Positions 22,410-34,650 of a stretch of 64,000 bases of DNA are shown piece after piece. The stretch is from positions 1,363,359 to 1,427,358 of the forward strand of contig QANY01011952.1 in NCBI GenBank assembly GCA_003255025.1. The letters run 5' to 3'. The DNA is from Datisca glomerata. Taxonomy: Eukaryota > Streptophyta > Magnoliopsida > Cucurbitales > Datiscaceae. Under the pieces are notes generated by a model that did no database searches, was not told the origin of the DNA, and was given only the letters and a program-made list of their open reading frames with translations. Made by a program: the position numbers and the translations under genes. The number at the start of each line of letters is the position of its first letter. The first letter of the stretch is position 1.

Positions 22410-22990
22410 AGGAAATATTGATGCGTATGCCTAGACAGCTATAGAGATGCCAGATATAAATGAATAATTGATTTGCCACATGTTGAAGTAGACCTAATAG
22501 TGAAATATGTGAAATAGAATAAGCGAACAATAGCCTCAAAGGGTAAACTTACTATTAAATAAGAAGCGCATAAGTTACTTGAAGCAAGATTCATCAGGAG
22601 AGTCATGTACCTTTAGTGGATATCCAACTTTTATTGGTAGAAAAATTGAACTAGAATTGAGGGTCTACGTTGACTTCACATATTTGAAAAATTGAACTAG
22701 AATGAAAGGTCTACAGACACTCACTACCGCAATTTAACCAACTAGTAGATGCGACTATAGGACACAAAGTAGAAGGAATCGATTTATTTCTTTGCTATAA
22801 GTAGGTGAAAGCGTTCCATTCATACCAAGAAAAAACATCATTCATAACTGAACAAAGTGTCTTTTGCTGCATGTTAATGTTGTTTGGTTTAAATTATGTC
22901 AGAACAACATACCAAAGACTGGTGAACCGAGTAATTTTTGAAAAAAAACTTGACATAAAATGGAGGTCTACGTGTACGATGTGCTAGTGA
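22410..22990 (+). pseudogene. Tat-type reverse transcriptase, N-terminal half
   Basis: Damaged plus-strand frames carry the Tat RT order: a start near 22430, QFNQLVDATIGHK (about 22730), YQEKTSFITEQSVFCCML, FGLNYVRTTYQRLVNRVIF, and the active-site strand VYVYDVLVK where VYVDD is expected. The first catalytic Asp is therefore Tyr. Several stops precede it. The frame is interrupted soon after by the insertion at 23008-24110. Confidence 0.8.
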
Positions 22991-23007
22991 AATTAATGCA
23001 CTATGGA

Positions 23008-24110
23008 TAGTTAGGGTGTAATCGGATCGGTTCGGTCGGTTATTTGGGTAAAATTCAAACCGAACCAAAATCCATGGTAGACCATATAACGACCTGAACC
23101 GAACCGTGAAAAGTATATTGATCGAACCGAACTTAACTAAAACTTTTTGTTCAGTTTGGTTCTATTTTACGGTTCAGTCGAAACTAGAACATACATAAAT
23201 GAAGAACAAGAGAGAGAAGGATCAATCCAAAAAATTTCATTCCAAAATTAGGTAGATTTCTTAAACCAAGCAAATCAGTAAAAAATCAAACTTATAAACT
23301 ATAATTACGATTCTAAGACCAGTAAAATTACACTTAAAATCTACAATTAAAACCCCAAATCACCTAAATAGGTAACATTAAAATTAAAATCTACAATTAC
23401 AGGCCCTAAATCACCTAAATCAATAACATTAAAGTTAAAATCTACAATTACAAACCCTAAATCAATCAAATCAAACTGAGAGGGAGAAAGAAAAAGAAAC
23501 AGAGAGGATAAAGGAAGAAGGTGACGAAAAGGCTCATCGACGAGTCAAGACAGAAATGAAGAAATAAAAAGAAAAAGAGAGAAAGAACGAGAGGAAGAAG
23601 ACGACCAAGAGCTCACCGATGAGTAAAAACAGAGAGGAAGGAAGAAAAAGAAACAAAAAGAAAACGTGTTGCTCATCAGTGGTGATTTTGGAGTCCATGC
23701 ATGCTATCGTGATGGGGTTCCTAGAGAAGGGAGAGGGAGTTGTCACGATGGGGGTGGAGAAGGGAGATGGAGTTGTCGAGATTGGGGGTGGTGAAGGGAG
23801 AGGGAGTGGTCGAGAGAGAGAGAGAGAGGCGCTGGAGAGACAAAGTGAAAAGGGTGGCGCACTAGTAATGAAAGGGAAATTAAGGTTTCGATATATATAC
23901 TAACATTTTATGATATATATATATATATATATATATTACTTTTATTTGGTTCAATTTGGTTCGTGTACGGTTAAAATAACACACGAACCGTGAACCGAAC
24001 CAACACTTTGGTTTTTTTATATTTATGAACCGAACCGAACTGAAAGAAATTATATAACTGACTGAATCGACCATTTTTTGGTTTGGTTCAATTCAGTTTG
24101 GTCAGCTCGA
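23008..24110. mobile_element. hAT-like non-autonomous element with GGTTCGG-rich ends, splitting the RT
   Basis: The left end contains TAGGGTGTAATCGGATCGGT. The right side contains GAACCGAACCGAACTG and ends near GTTTGGTCAGCTC. Both sides carry many AACCGAACC/GGTTCGGTT motifs in inverted arrangement like 10796-12064. RT homology stops just before it and resumes just after it at about 24115, which supports an insertion. The centre is GA-rich, with an AT microsatellite at about 23910-23935. Flanks GGATAGTT/GATGAGTT are a poor TSD, so the exact ends are uncertain. Confidence 0.6.
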
Positions 24111-24114
24111 TGAG

Positions 24115-25210
24115 TTACAAAATAGCAACACGAAGCTGAATCTACGAAATGTACTTTCGAAGTTGCGATGGGCAAATTTCTGGGATATATGATCACACAA
24201 AGACTGATAGAAATGAATCTTGACCAAGGACCTTGAAGGAGATCTTGAGCCTAACTAAGAAATTGGCAGCCATAAGTATATTCCTAGCTAGATCGATGGA
24301 TAGGTTCAGACCTTTCTCTGTAAATATGGAAAGGAATTTGGCATAAGAGTGGGACTAAATCGTTAAAACGGCGTTTGAGAAGATCAAAGAACACCTTGAA
24401 TTTCCTCTATTACTCTCGAAGCTTCTTTTGGGAGAACAACTCTACATGTACCTCATACTATCCAAAATGGCGGTAAATGTGGCCCTTATCATGGAGGAAA
24501 ACAAAAAACAAAAGCCAGTATACTTAGTCAGCAAAAGATTCATAGCACAAAAACTAGATACAAGAAAATTATGAAGTTGGATTTTTCCTTTGCAATGTCT
24601 TCTAAAATTTTGAAATCATTTTCAAGCATATGTGATAGTTTTTCTCACAAAATTCTCTTTCAAGGTGTGCTCCGCTCACCAGAAATGCGAGAAGGCTTGC
24701 AAAGTGGGCAATTTAGGTGGGATAATATAATGTCCACTACTTTCCTAAGACAACAATAAAAGGGAGGGTATTGACAAATTTCATTGTAGAATACAGTTTT
24801 CAGGAACCACTAACGATAAATTTACAGAAAATGACTAATATAAATGATGATTGGAAATTTTTCGTAGACGGAACCACAATCACCAAGGTGCAAGAGCCAG
24901 AGTAATCATATACACGCCACAAGGAAAAATTATGGAGCAGACATTGCCATTTAGATTTGCAGCAGCCAATAATGAGATGGAATATGAAGCATTGCTAGCT
25001 GGACTTTGCCCTCGTAATTGAACTTGGAGTAAAAAACGTCATTATCTATTGTGATATTCAATTAGTTGCTCACCAAGTCACAGGAAGTTATGCGACAAAA
25101 GATGCAATGATGGTAGATTACTTTCAACAATCAAAAGAGCTATAAAGGATAATCAAGGAGCACGAGATCAAGCAAATTCCTCAACAAGAAATAACCATGC
25201 AAATGCGTTG
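24115..25210 (+). pseudogene. Tat-type RT C-terminus and RNase H domains
   Basis: Plus-strand fragments: FLGYMITQRLIEMNLDQ, LARSMDRFRPFSV and AFEKIKEHL, then PLLLSKLLLGEQLYMYL, LIMEENKKQKPVYLVSKRF (first RNase H), and the second RNase H with WKFFVDG, IIYTPQGKIMEQTLPFRF, NNEMEYEALLAGL, IIYCDIQLV and IKQIPQQE. Acidic residues at DG, E of YEAL and D of YCD survive although stops and shifts break the frame. Two RNase H-like domains in tandem are characteristic of the Tat lineage. Confidence 0.85.
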
Positions 25211-25790
25211 GTCAATCTTGGATCATAAGTGAAGATCCCATGTAAAAGAAATGTTTGTGTAGAGTTCCTTGAAAAACCAAGCATAAACCATCCAATTTCT
25301 GTCTTTTGTGATTTATCAGTAGAGTCAAGTTGGCAAGAGGAAAATTGTTTGCTACCTTCAGAATGAACAATCATCATATGACAATCTAGAGTCATATAAA
25401 CTTCAACAATGTGCAGCGAGATACTCTCTGATAAGTGGAAGATTATATTGTAGGTCATTCTTAAGACCGTATTTTAATTCTTGACTTCAATGGAAGCTTA
25501 GTAGGTGTTAGAGATTCAAGGAGTTTGGAGAAATCACGTTGCGGGAAGGTAGCTAATGCATAAAATCTTGAATGTAGGATATTACTGGCTAAAAATGCAT
25601 TAGGAAGCAAACAAAACAGTAACGAGATGCAATAAGTGTCGACGTTTTTCACCTACAAAAAAACACCCAATAGATATTTGAGGTAAACTAGCAGGGACGA
25701 GATCATAAAAATCTTCAAAATAGGGAAGCAGGGGGGACCAAAATTTTGAGCTATGTACATGGGTCAAAAAAGGATCTCGATGAGAGGATG
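25211..25790 (+). pseudogene. Integrase N-terminal (zinc-binding) relic
   Basis: After the RNase H tail (VEFLEKPSINHP) the plus strand carries pieces of the H-H-C-C integrase zinc domain between about 25490 and 25690, with TRCNKCRRFSPT-like residues from the interrupted frames. The catalytic core is missing: homology stops at about 25800, directly before the CACTA end at 25815. Confidence 0.55.
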
Positions 25791-25814
25791 ACATGTAAGG
25801 GCTAATTCACCATC

Positions 25815-26540
25815 ACTACTACAAATAGGGACTTTAATGATAGCATGGTAATGGTTTTAATGAGAGGTCTCTTAAACCAGTAATTGAAAATTAGGTGTGG
25901 AAGGTTTTTTTTATTACTTTTTGATATTATGACACGTTTTAAATAACATGTCTTCCCATACTTGTCTATAATGACAGGTAATTCTTAAATCTGTCAAAAT
26001 CTTTGTACTTTTTTAATTCAATTATTTTTACATTCACATTATTACCAAAATTCCATGTTATAACCCTAATCTAAAACCGATTTCCACAGCCTCTCCCTCA
26101 ACGCCATTATCTCTCCCAACGCCACTATCTCTCTCAACGCCACACTCTCTCTCAACGCCACACTCTCTCTCAACGCCACACACTCTCTCTCAACGCCACT
26201 CTCTCTCTCTCTCAAAAATAGAAAAATAAGGGTTACCGATCAGCTTCTCTAGAGCTCGTCGACACAACGGTCAAAAGAGGAGAGAGCCTCAAGCTGTGAT
26301 TGTATTTTGGTCGCGACAACCATCGAGGAACATAGAGTTGTGGTCGCGACCTTCGTCGCGAGCTTCATCGTCATAACCATTGAAGAGCAGATCTAGGTTC
26401 GCGATCCTGGTCACCACAACCACCAAACTAAGGTCCCGAAGAAGAGAGAGAGGGTCGCGAGCCTCGTCGTCAGAGCCGTCGAGCTAGGGTCGTGAGTCTT
26501 GTCACCACATCCACCGAGCTAGGGTCTCGAAAAATGGAGG
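25815..26540. mobile_element. CACTA (En/Spm) element end, partial
   Basis: CACTACTACAAATAGGGACT is a canonical CACTA terminus. Subterminal sequence has short repeats (TGACAGGT, CTGTCA). A minisatellite of CAACGCCAC plus CTCTCT units at about 26097-26210 and a leader-like region follow, with an ATGGAG|GTAAGG start-codon/donor at about 26534. No opposite CACTA terminus was found downstream before the gypsy element, so it is truncated. Confidence 0.6.
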
Positions 26541-27289
26541 TAAGGGTTTCATTGTCAAATTCTTCTCTGATTTGAGTGATTTTGTTTGATTTTATGATTT
26601 TTGAGTTTTTCTGAGTCTATTAGGGTTTGTGTAATAACATGTACTTTGTTTAGTTTATGTTCTGTTCAACTTACATTACCTTTTTTTTTCTGCTTTGTTT
26701 TGATGTTCAGAAATAGTTTATTGATAATGCCTGGGTAAATGCTTGAAGAGAAATTAATATGGAAAATCTTGTTGCTTGGCTATGAATATTACCATGGAAA
26801 ATCTTGTTGCTTGGCTATGAATGTTACCATGCCACTGTTGAGCTGGTGCCATTCGTATGCAACTTTGTTTGCAATTAGGTGTTTCTATTTGAACTTTTCC
26901 ACGAGTTTCTTGGTATTTTTTTTAATCAAAATCTGGTTTCATACGAATAGAGTCGATTCACTTAGTCCGAGTATTATTTGAAAGCTATGAATGTTGTAAC
27001 CTCCTAAAAATGTTGAGTCAATGAGACATGGATTTGGTAGAATAATATATTGAATAAGTTTTGATAGAACCATTAAGTTCAATTCTTGAGAATAACATTG
27101 AGAAGTCTATATACTTATTTTCTGATTGTTTAGAATTAACAAAAGAACTCAAAATGCTTCAGAAAACTGCAGCTACGCCCAAATAATGTTAGGGACGATG
27201 TTATGAGTGGACAAAAGTGGTTCGATGAGAATAACGAATATGCATCAACTATTTACATATGCATATTATCTTGTAGAGTAGCTTGATGT
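26541..27289. other. No recognisable gene
   Basis: Contains a small near-perfect tandem duplication at about 26757-26825 (GGAAAATCTTGTTGCTTGGC twice). It may be the inner part of the truncated CACTA element. Confidence 0.5.
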
Positions 27290-27794
27290 AGGATGCACAT
27301 CATTGTGATTGACGATTAAGGCTAGGAGTGTCTATGTGCCTTTATTGAGTTGTCTTCCTTCATATGCTGGGCCTATCTTTGTCGAATTTTCAGAGTTATG
27401 ATTTAAGCCCATTTTTTAAAATAAATTTTAGGTTCACCTCAGTTGGGTACTGAGGAGATTACTTCTATCTCAAATTGATTTACGGTATAGCTTTGCTCTC
27501 CTTTTTATTGGGTTCGGCTCGGTAGGGTACCAAGGAACTAGATTTCAGGTAGCTATATAAATTCTTACCTCATCATCCTAAGTTTCCCTTAGTTCGTACT
27601 AAGGCACCCAAAGTTTAGATATGTATGGTCGTGGGGTGCGTCCTTGTGGTCCTTCGGTTCATTTCAATTTCAAGAACCGAAGATCATTAGCAGTAGTCGT
27701 GAGGTGCGGCCTTAGACATATAATTTAAAGGGGCGCCTTTTCATTTCACTTTTCAAATTCATACATTTAAGTCTAGTACAATTTTTAGGTTCTC
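27290..27794 (-). repeat. 3' non-coding region of the gypsy element with hairpin motifs
   Basis: Non-coding. Small palindromes recur: CCTCAGTTGGGTACTGAGG (about 27437), GGCTCGGTAGGGTACCAAGG (about 27527) and CCTTAGTTCGTACTAAGG (about 27590), plus a CTTCGGTTC/GAACCGAAG pair near 27653-27680. No LTR matching 49658-50697 was found. Confidence 0.5.
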
Positions 27795-28110
27795 AACGTT
27801 CCATCTATGCTTCAGTATATTGCCTCGAAGATCCTCCAACTCATAGGTGCCAGGCCCAAGTACTCGAACAGTATTGTAAAGTCCTTCCCAATTAAGGTTG
27901 AGAGTTCCATTGGTGTGGTTGAGCCAAACTCACTTTTCCGAAGGATCAGGTAACTGACTTTAAACAATCTTTCCTTCACTTCAGAATTTTAACGACGAGA
28001 TACCCTTTGCTTATAAATTAAAATCCTTAGGAGAGCTTCTACCTGATGCTCTTTGATAAGGTCGAGCTGGATTAGAGAGGCTTCCTCATTTAATCCTTCA
28101 TTGTATGAAC
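27795..28110 (-). pseudogene. Integrase C-terminal part of the gypsy element
   Basis: The minus strand reads EEASLIQLDLIKEHQVEALL, YKQRVSR, KVSYLILRKSEF, then LNWEGLYNTVRVLGPGTYEL and EDLRGNILKHRWNVENLK. This is the Tat integrase C-terminal strand-rich domain (canonical NWEGPY..GAYRL..WN..HLK). It is cut at its upstream side by the copia insertion and continues beyond it at 38057. Confidence 0.85.
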
Positions 28111-28123
28111 ATTATTGGGTCAT

Positions 28124-29602
28124 TGTTGGTCGTCGCGACGCGTGCGCGACGGAAACGTGGAGGCGTGTGACTTTTTAAAAAATTAAACTTTTAATAAAAA
28201 TTGAATATTTTAATAAAATAAAACTTGCGCAAAACAATGATAACCAAATAAAAACTTTTATTGAATTTTTTTTTCAATCAGTCAAGATCCATTATATATT
28301 TATAAGTTAAATCTACAAAATACAAGGTTAAGAATCATATACCACTTGTAGTCTATATCAAGTGTCCTTGCAAAAACTGATCGATCCTCCGTTTTCAAAA
28401 ACTCTTTCCAACGATCAGTAGACTCCGAGATCCATACCAAGATCTTCCAAGTCAATCTTCAACATGCTAAGACGTGTGTGGTCACTTAGAATATTACAAG
28501 ATATTTCTTCTGTCTCTAGATGTTCTCAACACATGAGATCTAGAAATTTACTAAGAAAATTTTCTCATGTCCTGAAACATTCACACTCTAGACAACATAG
28601 TATAGATGTGACTTGAAGACCATGGACCGATAATCCTAGTTTCAATAAACCAGGTTATTAATTAAACTCTTTAATTAAATAATTTTATTTATTAATTCCA
28701 TTATTACTCCACTATAAATATGAAATTGCACTCTTACAAATTATAGAACGTATTTACAGAGTATTCTCATATAATCCATTGACATAATCATTTCATGTAG
28801 TTTTGTCCTTCAATTATTGGTTCGTAAATTAGAACTGGTCAAAATTACCATTTTACCCTTCTAATTACCTCTTGATCCTGAAGTACCATTAATCCACTAG
28901 TTAATGAATAATTTATAATAGTACCATTAATCCACTAGTTAATGACTAATTTATAATATTATTATAAATTTAAGCTCAATAACCATTCAATTCAAGAATT
29001 AACATTTAAGAGAACCAATATACGATCCGTTATGAAAGCCTAGATTCTAAATCTTGTTAGATTTACAAGATAAAATTCACTAGCCTAATTACCAAACAGA
29101 CTTTAACGAGTGAATCAAAAGATCCAGTAGACATGTATAGGAGTTCATGACTACTCAAGATTTAGACTGATGTACATATGATCATCGAGTTGATGTGTAT
29201 TAAATTTTTATGACAAACGACACGTTAATAAATATATTAATTCACATCGTTCTTGTCATATATAATCTTATTATATAAAGTACCTTAACTAAGATGTCAA
29301 TCCACATCAATGATCTGAATCTAGATCACATGCATTTATAATGCTTAGTGAACCGTACTAGTAACCATTCATTAAAGATCTCATACTTTAATATGTTGCT
29401 GATAATTTTATTCATTATCTATGATCTTAATCCTCTAGTACTAATACAAGATCATAGTCTCATTAATGAATATAGAATTTTTAGATATTTATATAAATTA
29501 TTCAACAATAACTTAAAAGAATAATTATTATAAAAATGTAATCCTCTTTAAATTTTATATCAAAATGTCAATACACATGCTTTGAGGGCATAACCCCCAA
29601 CA
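28124..29602 (-). repeat. 3' LTR of copia 1
   Basis: Minus-strand start TGTTGGGGGTTATGCCCTC at 29602 and end at 28124. It aligns with 35970-38056 but lacks a roughly 0.75-kb block present there. It has an extra segment of about 100 bp at 28330-28435 and a private 38-bp tandem duplication (GTACCATTAATCCACTAGTT twice, 28884-28958). Confidence 0.92.
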
Positions 29603-29618
29603 ATCTCCCACTTGCCCT
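29603..29618 (-). other. Polypurine tract of copia 1
   Basis: AGGGCAAGTGGGAGAT on the minus strand, immediately before the 3' LTR. This is the standard copia plus-strand priming site. Confidence 0.85.
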
Positions 29619-31200
29619 AAAACAAATGTGGCATCTGTCTTAATCCCATGTTACACACATAATCCTCAAATGACTTTGCAGGAAGTGTCTTTGTAAAAGG
29701 ATCAGCCAGGTTCTGTTCCGATGCTATCTTCATAACAATCACATCCCCTCGATGCACGATCTCTCTTACAAGATTATATTTTCTCTCTATGTGCTTGCCC
29801 CTATTGTGACTCCTCGGTTCCTTGGAATTTGCCACCGCTCCACTGTTATCATAGTATAAGATCAGTGGCTTGTCCATATATGGAACTACTTTCAGATCAG
29901 AATAGAACTTTTCAAGCCATACCGCCTCTATCGCAGCTTCACAAGCCACTATATATTCGGCTTTCATAGTGGAATCTACAATACTGGATTGTTTAATACT
30001 TTTCCAGACTACAGCTCCTCCATCTAGGGTGAATACTAATCCAGATGTCGACTTTCGACTGTCTCTATCTGATTGAAAATCAGAATCAGTATATCCAGTG
30101 GGGTTTAGGTCTCCACCTGAATAAATAAGCATATAGTTTCTCGTTCTCCTAAGATATTTAAGAATGCGCTTTACTACAATCTAGTGTTCTAAATCTGGAT
30201 TCGATTGATAACGACTGACAATTCCCACTGCATAACAAATGTCTGATCTCATACACAACATGACATACATAAGACTTTCAATTGCTGAAGCATAGGGAAC
30301 CTTTCTCATATCATCTTCCTCATGAGGTGTCTTAGGACATTGTTCATCGGAGAGGATAATTCCATGTCTGGTCGGCTGTTGAACTTTCTTGGAATTCTCC
30401 ATAGAGAATCTCTCCAGTACCTTATCAATATAAGATGCCTGAGAAAGTACCAAGAACTTGTTCTTTCTATCCCTTAGGATTTGGATGCCTAGAACATATC
30501 TCGCTTCTCCCAAATCTTTCATTTGAAATTTCTCAGCTAACCACTTCTTTAACTTTGACAAAGTTTTTACATCATTCCCAATGAGTAGAATATCATCAAC
30601 ATAAAGAACTAAAAAAATCATTAACTTATCTTTGGTGTATTTATAAACACAGGTTTCGTCAACATTTTGCTTGAAGTCATAAGACTTTACAATCTTATCA
30701 AAGGTAAGATTCTAAGTTCTAGCTACTTGCTTTAATCCATAAATAGATTTAAGCAACTTTCATATTATCTGATTTTGTCCCTTTTGTACGAACCCTTATG
30801 GTCGCATCATAGATGCTTTTTCAAGAGAGCCATTTAGAAAAATTGTTAGATGTCCATTTTCCATATCTCATAGTTAAAACTTGCAGCGATGGACAAAAAG
30901 ATGCGAATGGATTTTCGCATGGCTACATGGGAGAATGTCTCTTTATAATCGACTCCCTCCATTTGTGTATAGCCATTGGCTACTAACTGTGCCTTGAAAG
31001 TCTCTACTTTCTCATATGTATCTCTTTTCTTCTTGAAGATCATTTACATCCATTGGGCCTGATATCTTCAGGTGGATCTACAAGTTTCCAGATGAAATTG
31101 GAATACATAGATTCCATTTCCTTGACATCTTGCCATTTCTCATTTTCAAGATCATCCACTGCTTCTTCATAAGATAATGGATCATCCTTATTAGTGTGTG
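29617..31200 (-). pseudogene. Copia 1 reverse transcriptase and RNase H
   Basis: The RT starts near 31180 (KEMESMYSNFIWKLVDPPED), continues FKAQLVANGYTQMEGVDYKE, and has an intact active site LYVDDILLIGND at about 30600, then MKDLGEARYVLGIQILRD. RNase H has YTDSDFQSDRDSRKSTSG, WKSIKQSSIVDST and AEYIVACEA, ending ADPFTKTLP, with a natural C-terminus at 29617. Breaks: a frameshifted gap at 30845-30622 and a stop at 30181-30183 in place of the Trp of HW-VKRIL. This is the best-preserved pol in the window. Confidence 0.93.
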
Positions 31201-31409
31201 ATACTAGGACATATGCCTCTAGTTCTTAGCGAATTGGTTATCTCACAACCCTTCCACTATCACCGGAGTTTCCTTTGTAGGAATGTGATTTATCTAGTTT
31301 GTCGTTTATTAGTAAAAATTGAAGGTGGTCTGATCTCATTAGTCGATAATTCCTTAAAAACTACTTTGCTACAAGATTTTTAGTTTTGACTATAAAAGTA
31401 CTCACCTCT

Positions 31410-32290
31410 AGTCTCTAGAGAATAGCAAACAAATATACATACTCAGACCTTAAGTCTAACTTTCTGGTCTTGGGTCTAAGAACGTGAGCTGGACATCCCA
31501 TATACGGTAATGACGTAAACTAGGTTTGGAGCCATTCCATAACTCTAAAGGCGTCTTGCTTACAGATTTAGAGGGCACTACATTTAAAATGTAAGTTTCC
31601 GTGTGTAGTGCATATCCCCAAAATATAAGTGACGATGATGAGTAGCTTAATATCGACCTAACCGTATCCAATAAGGTTCGGTGTCTCCTCTCTGCAACAC
31701 CATTTTGCTGTGGTGTTCCATGTACTGTAAGTTGGGATATGATTCCACACTAATGCAAATAATCCTTGAATTCTAAATCCAAGTATTCACCATTTCGATC
31801 GGATTGAAGGACCTAATTGCTTTTCAGCTTTAGCCTTGAAGTCATTAAACTTTTCAAAAGTTTCAGACTTTCGATGTACTAGGTAACTATAACCATATCT
31901 TGATAGTCATCAATGAAAGTGACAAAATACTCATACCCAACTCTAGTTTGTACATTGATCTGTCCACAAACATCACTATGTACTAATTCAAGTGGTTCAT
32001 TGGCTCTTTAGTCCTTTCCTGTGAAAAGTCTCTTGGTCATTTTACTCTCTAGACAACATTCACAAACATGAAGAGTTCTAACTTTTAGCTTTCTCAAAGT
32101 ACTATGCTTTGTTAACTTGTTTAACCTATCTAGATTAATGTCCCAACCTAAGATGCCATAAATATGTGTTATCATCATGATAAAATCTTTATCATTTGTT
32201 ATTTTTAGGTTTTATTACTTCAAATAATTCAGAATTATTTAACGTGTGTTCACTCAGTTTAAATAATTTAGAATTATTCAAGTGAACGCA
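31410..32290 (-). pseudogene. Copia 1 integrase
   Basis: Minus strand: a zinc-domain tail CECCLESKMTKRLFTGKD, then the core LVHSDVCGQINVQTRVGYEY, FVTFIDDY, LQSDRNGEYLDLEFKDYL, GTPQQNGVAERRHRTLLD and FWGYALHTETYILNVVPSKS. The D-D-E catalytic residues (HSD, SDxxGEY, NGVAE) can be seen. The usual SDRGGEY is SDRNGEY. Stops after GKD and before CGI show decay. The connection to RT at 31200-31410 is short and frameshifted. Confidence 0.88.
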
Positions 32291-32292
32291 CG

Positions 32293-33475
32293 TTAAATAA
32301 TAAACTCTTTATTAATGAAAGAAACTTTGAATAATTGTTCTTGCAAAAATGAAAGAGAAATCAAATTCATCGAAAAACCATGAATATAATAAATATCGTT
32401 CAAAACTAAGTAATTATATCCAAAAAGTAAACGGACTGTCCCTAATGCTTTAACTAACACGAGCGCACCACTGCCAACTCTCAAAATGCCATTGTCATCA
32501 GCCAGCTCCCTTGACGAATCAAGCATCTACAAAGAAGAATCTACATGGTTAGTGGCTCCTGAATCAAGTTTTCAGGTTGACAAATCATATTTCACTAAAC
32601 AAGCTTCAAGTACAAGTAAATCATATTTACCTTTCGTTTTCAGCTCAAACAGATACTTGTTAGAGTTTCTCTTCCAATGACCTTCAACCTCATAGTGAAA
32701 ACACTTTCCTTTGGGCTTACGGTCTTTCTTGTTCTTCTTGGCTTTCAACGATGTCTTGACTTTCTTTACTCTTTTGTTCTTACTCTTGTCCTTACCATTG
32801 TTCTTCTTCCTTTTATTGTTCTTAAAAATATTGGAAGAAGGTTTTTACTCGACAACATCTGCCTCACTCTCTTTGGTCATTCTAAGGTTGAATGACTCAA
32901 AAGTCTACAGTTCATTCAATAATTGGGTAATGTTGAATTGTAATTTGTTCATAATATATTTGGTCATGAACGGATAAAAAGCTGGTGTAAGCGACTCTAG
33001 TATGATGCTAACTTGAGTTCGCTTATCAATGATCGTCCCATGTACGTTTGCCTTGAGCATTATGTTGACCATGTTCAAAACATGTTCTCGAACAGAAGTA
33101 CCCTTCCTCATCTTAGTTTTCATATAGCTCCTAGTGGCCTTATGATGACTTTGATCGGACTATTGCCCAAACATTGCCTGTAAAGATTCCATAATCTGAT
33201 AGACAGTCTCCATGCTTGGTTTTCAGAACATCATTCATGCTCACAAGCATGTAGCACTTTGCCTTGTTGTTTGATATGATCCAAGCATCATACTTGTCCC
33301 TGACATTCTTAGGGGCGTTAGTAACTGGCTCCTCAGGACAGTCCTTAGTAAGAATGAATTTATGGTTATCACAAATCAACATTAAGTTCATATTTGATTT
33401 CCAACGTACGAAATTATTACCATTCAATTTTTCAAGAGCGTGTAAAGCAGTAACATGGTCGTCCATGGTAGTCAT
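32293..33475 (-). pseudogene. Copia 1 gag and protease
   Basis: Gag begins MTTMDDHVTALHALEKLNGN, has LNGNNFVRWKSNMNLML, and shifts frame near 33140. It continues VREHVLNMVNIMLKANVHG, then a Lys-rich stretch and a zinc knuckle CFHYEVEGHWKRNSNKYL in which two of the three Cys (CX2C and the last C) are replaced by Tyr and Ser. The protease motif KLDSGATNHV lies near 32560, preceded by a stop where Trp is expected (32572-32574). It is followed by YNYLVLNDIYYIHGF. Confidence 0.9.
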
Positions 33476-33489
33476 AATAATGATAACTT

Positions 33490-34077
33490 AAATTTAAAAC
33501 ATAAATGATTCAATATAATTTATAAATATCTAGAATTCAAAAAGTAAATGTAATGCATGAATGCAATCATAATAGACACATAAATTTAACGTTTACTAAT
33601 CACGATAAAATAACCCAATGATTAATGTGCCGCCTTAGGGTCGATTAGATTAACCTCATACTGTCTATGAGACATTCTCATCCTTACATTGACATGTCAA
33701 CCTTCTCCCACTCACTATTTTGGGATAATGTATTTATATTTTAACTAATCAATTAATTCTAAATTAATTATTAGTTAAAATAATAACCCTATGAATATTT
33801 AATTATTAGTTAATCTAATCTTATTGGTCTAAGTTCATTTAACTTTCTGAAGCGTCTAAGTCATAATTAGGTGAACTTAGATTAACTAATTAATTATATT
33901 CATCAAAATTTAATCAAACTCTTTTACTAAAGTCAGTTAACTAAAGGTTACTATAACCTTTAGTGTGGTGTTACCAAGTTTTAACTAGTTAAAACCTAGC
34001 AGTTTACATGCAATTGATTTTATAAAAGCAATACATATAAACATATTATGACAATTCTAATAAATCATATTTTTACA
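33490..34077. other. Copia 1 untranslated leader, start
   Basis: AT-rich leader between gag and the duplicated blocks. No frame is visible. Confidence 0.6.
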
Positions 34078-34080
34078 GAT

Positions 34081-34376
34081 GAGATGTATGATTAAATAAA
34101 ACTGTGTGAGATTTTTATGTATGACATGTGATCGACTAATGCATGGACATATTATAAAATATAATAATTAAATAATTAAATAAAATAATAATGAACTAAG
34201 TGACTATTAGACCGAGTGAATAATAAATAATGTTTCTATAAATGAGATGCATGATTAAATAAAATTGTGTGCGATTTTCATGTATGGCATGTGATCGACT
34301 AATGCATGGACATGTTATCAAACATAATAATTAAAAAATTATTAAAAAATAAAATAATAATGGAACAAGTGACTAT
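34081..34376. repeat. 163-bp tandem duplication in the copia 1 leader
   Basis: GAGATGTATGATTAAATAAA at 34081 and GAGATGCATGATTAAATAAA at 34244 start two copies that share TGTGATCGACTAATGCATGG and the ATAATAATT-rich tail. Confidence 0.9.
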
Positions 34377-34650
34377 TGAGTATTTTTGAATTACAATCCT
34401 TGAAATAAAAAAATAAAATTACAAATTAGACTTCAAGAATACATATTTCCCAAATATTGCCTTCTTCTCTGATGTCCATCTTCATAATATTCAAGCTTTG
34501 AACAAAATCATTTTTAATTAAAAAACTATTTTTCTTAATTAAACCAATTTCTTTAATATCCTTTTTAATATACTTGACTTTGACTTAATCAAATAAATAC
34601 TTTATTTGATTTGGTCAAACTTGGATCATACTCAATCAACCTATTAAAAA

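Noticed and set aside
32486..32977. Plus-strand frames in copia 1
   Set aside because: Shadows of the gag-protease region, whose minus-strand frames contain the zinc knuckle and DSGATNH.
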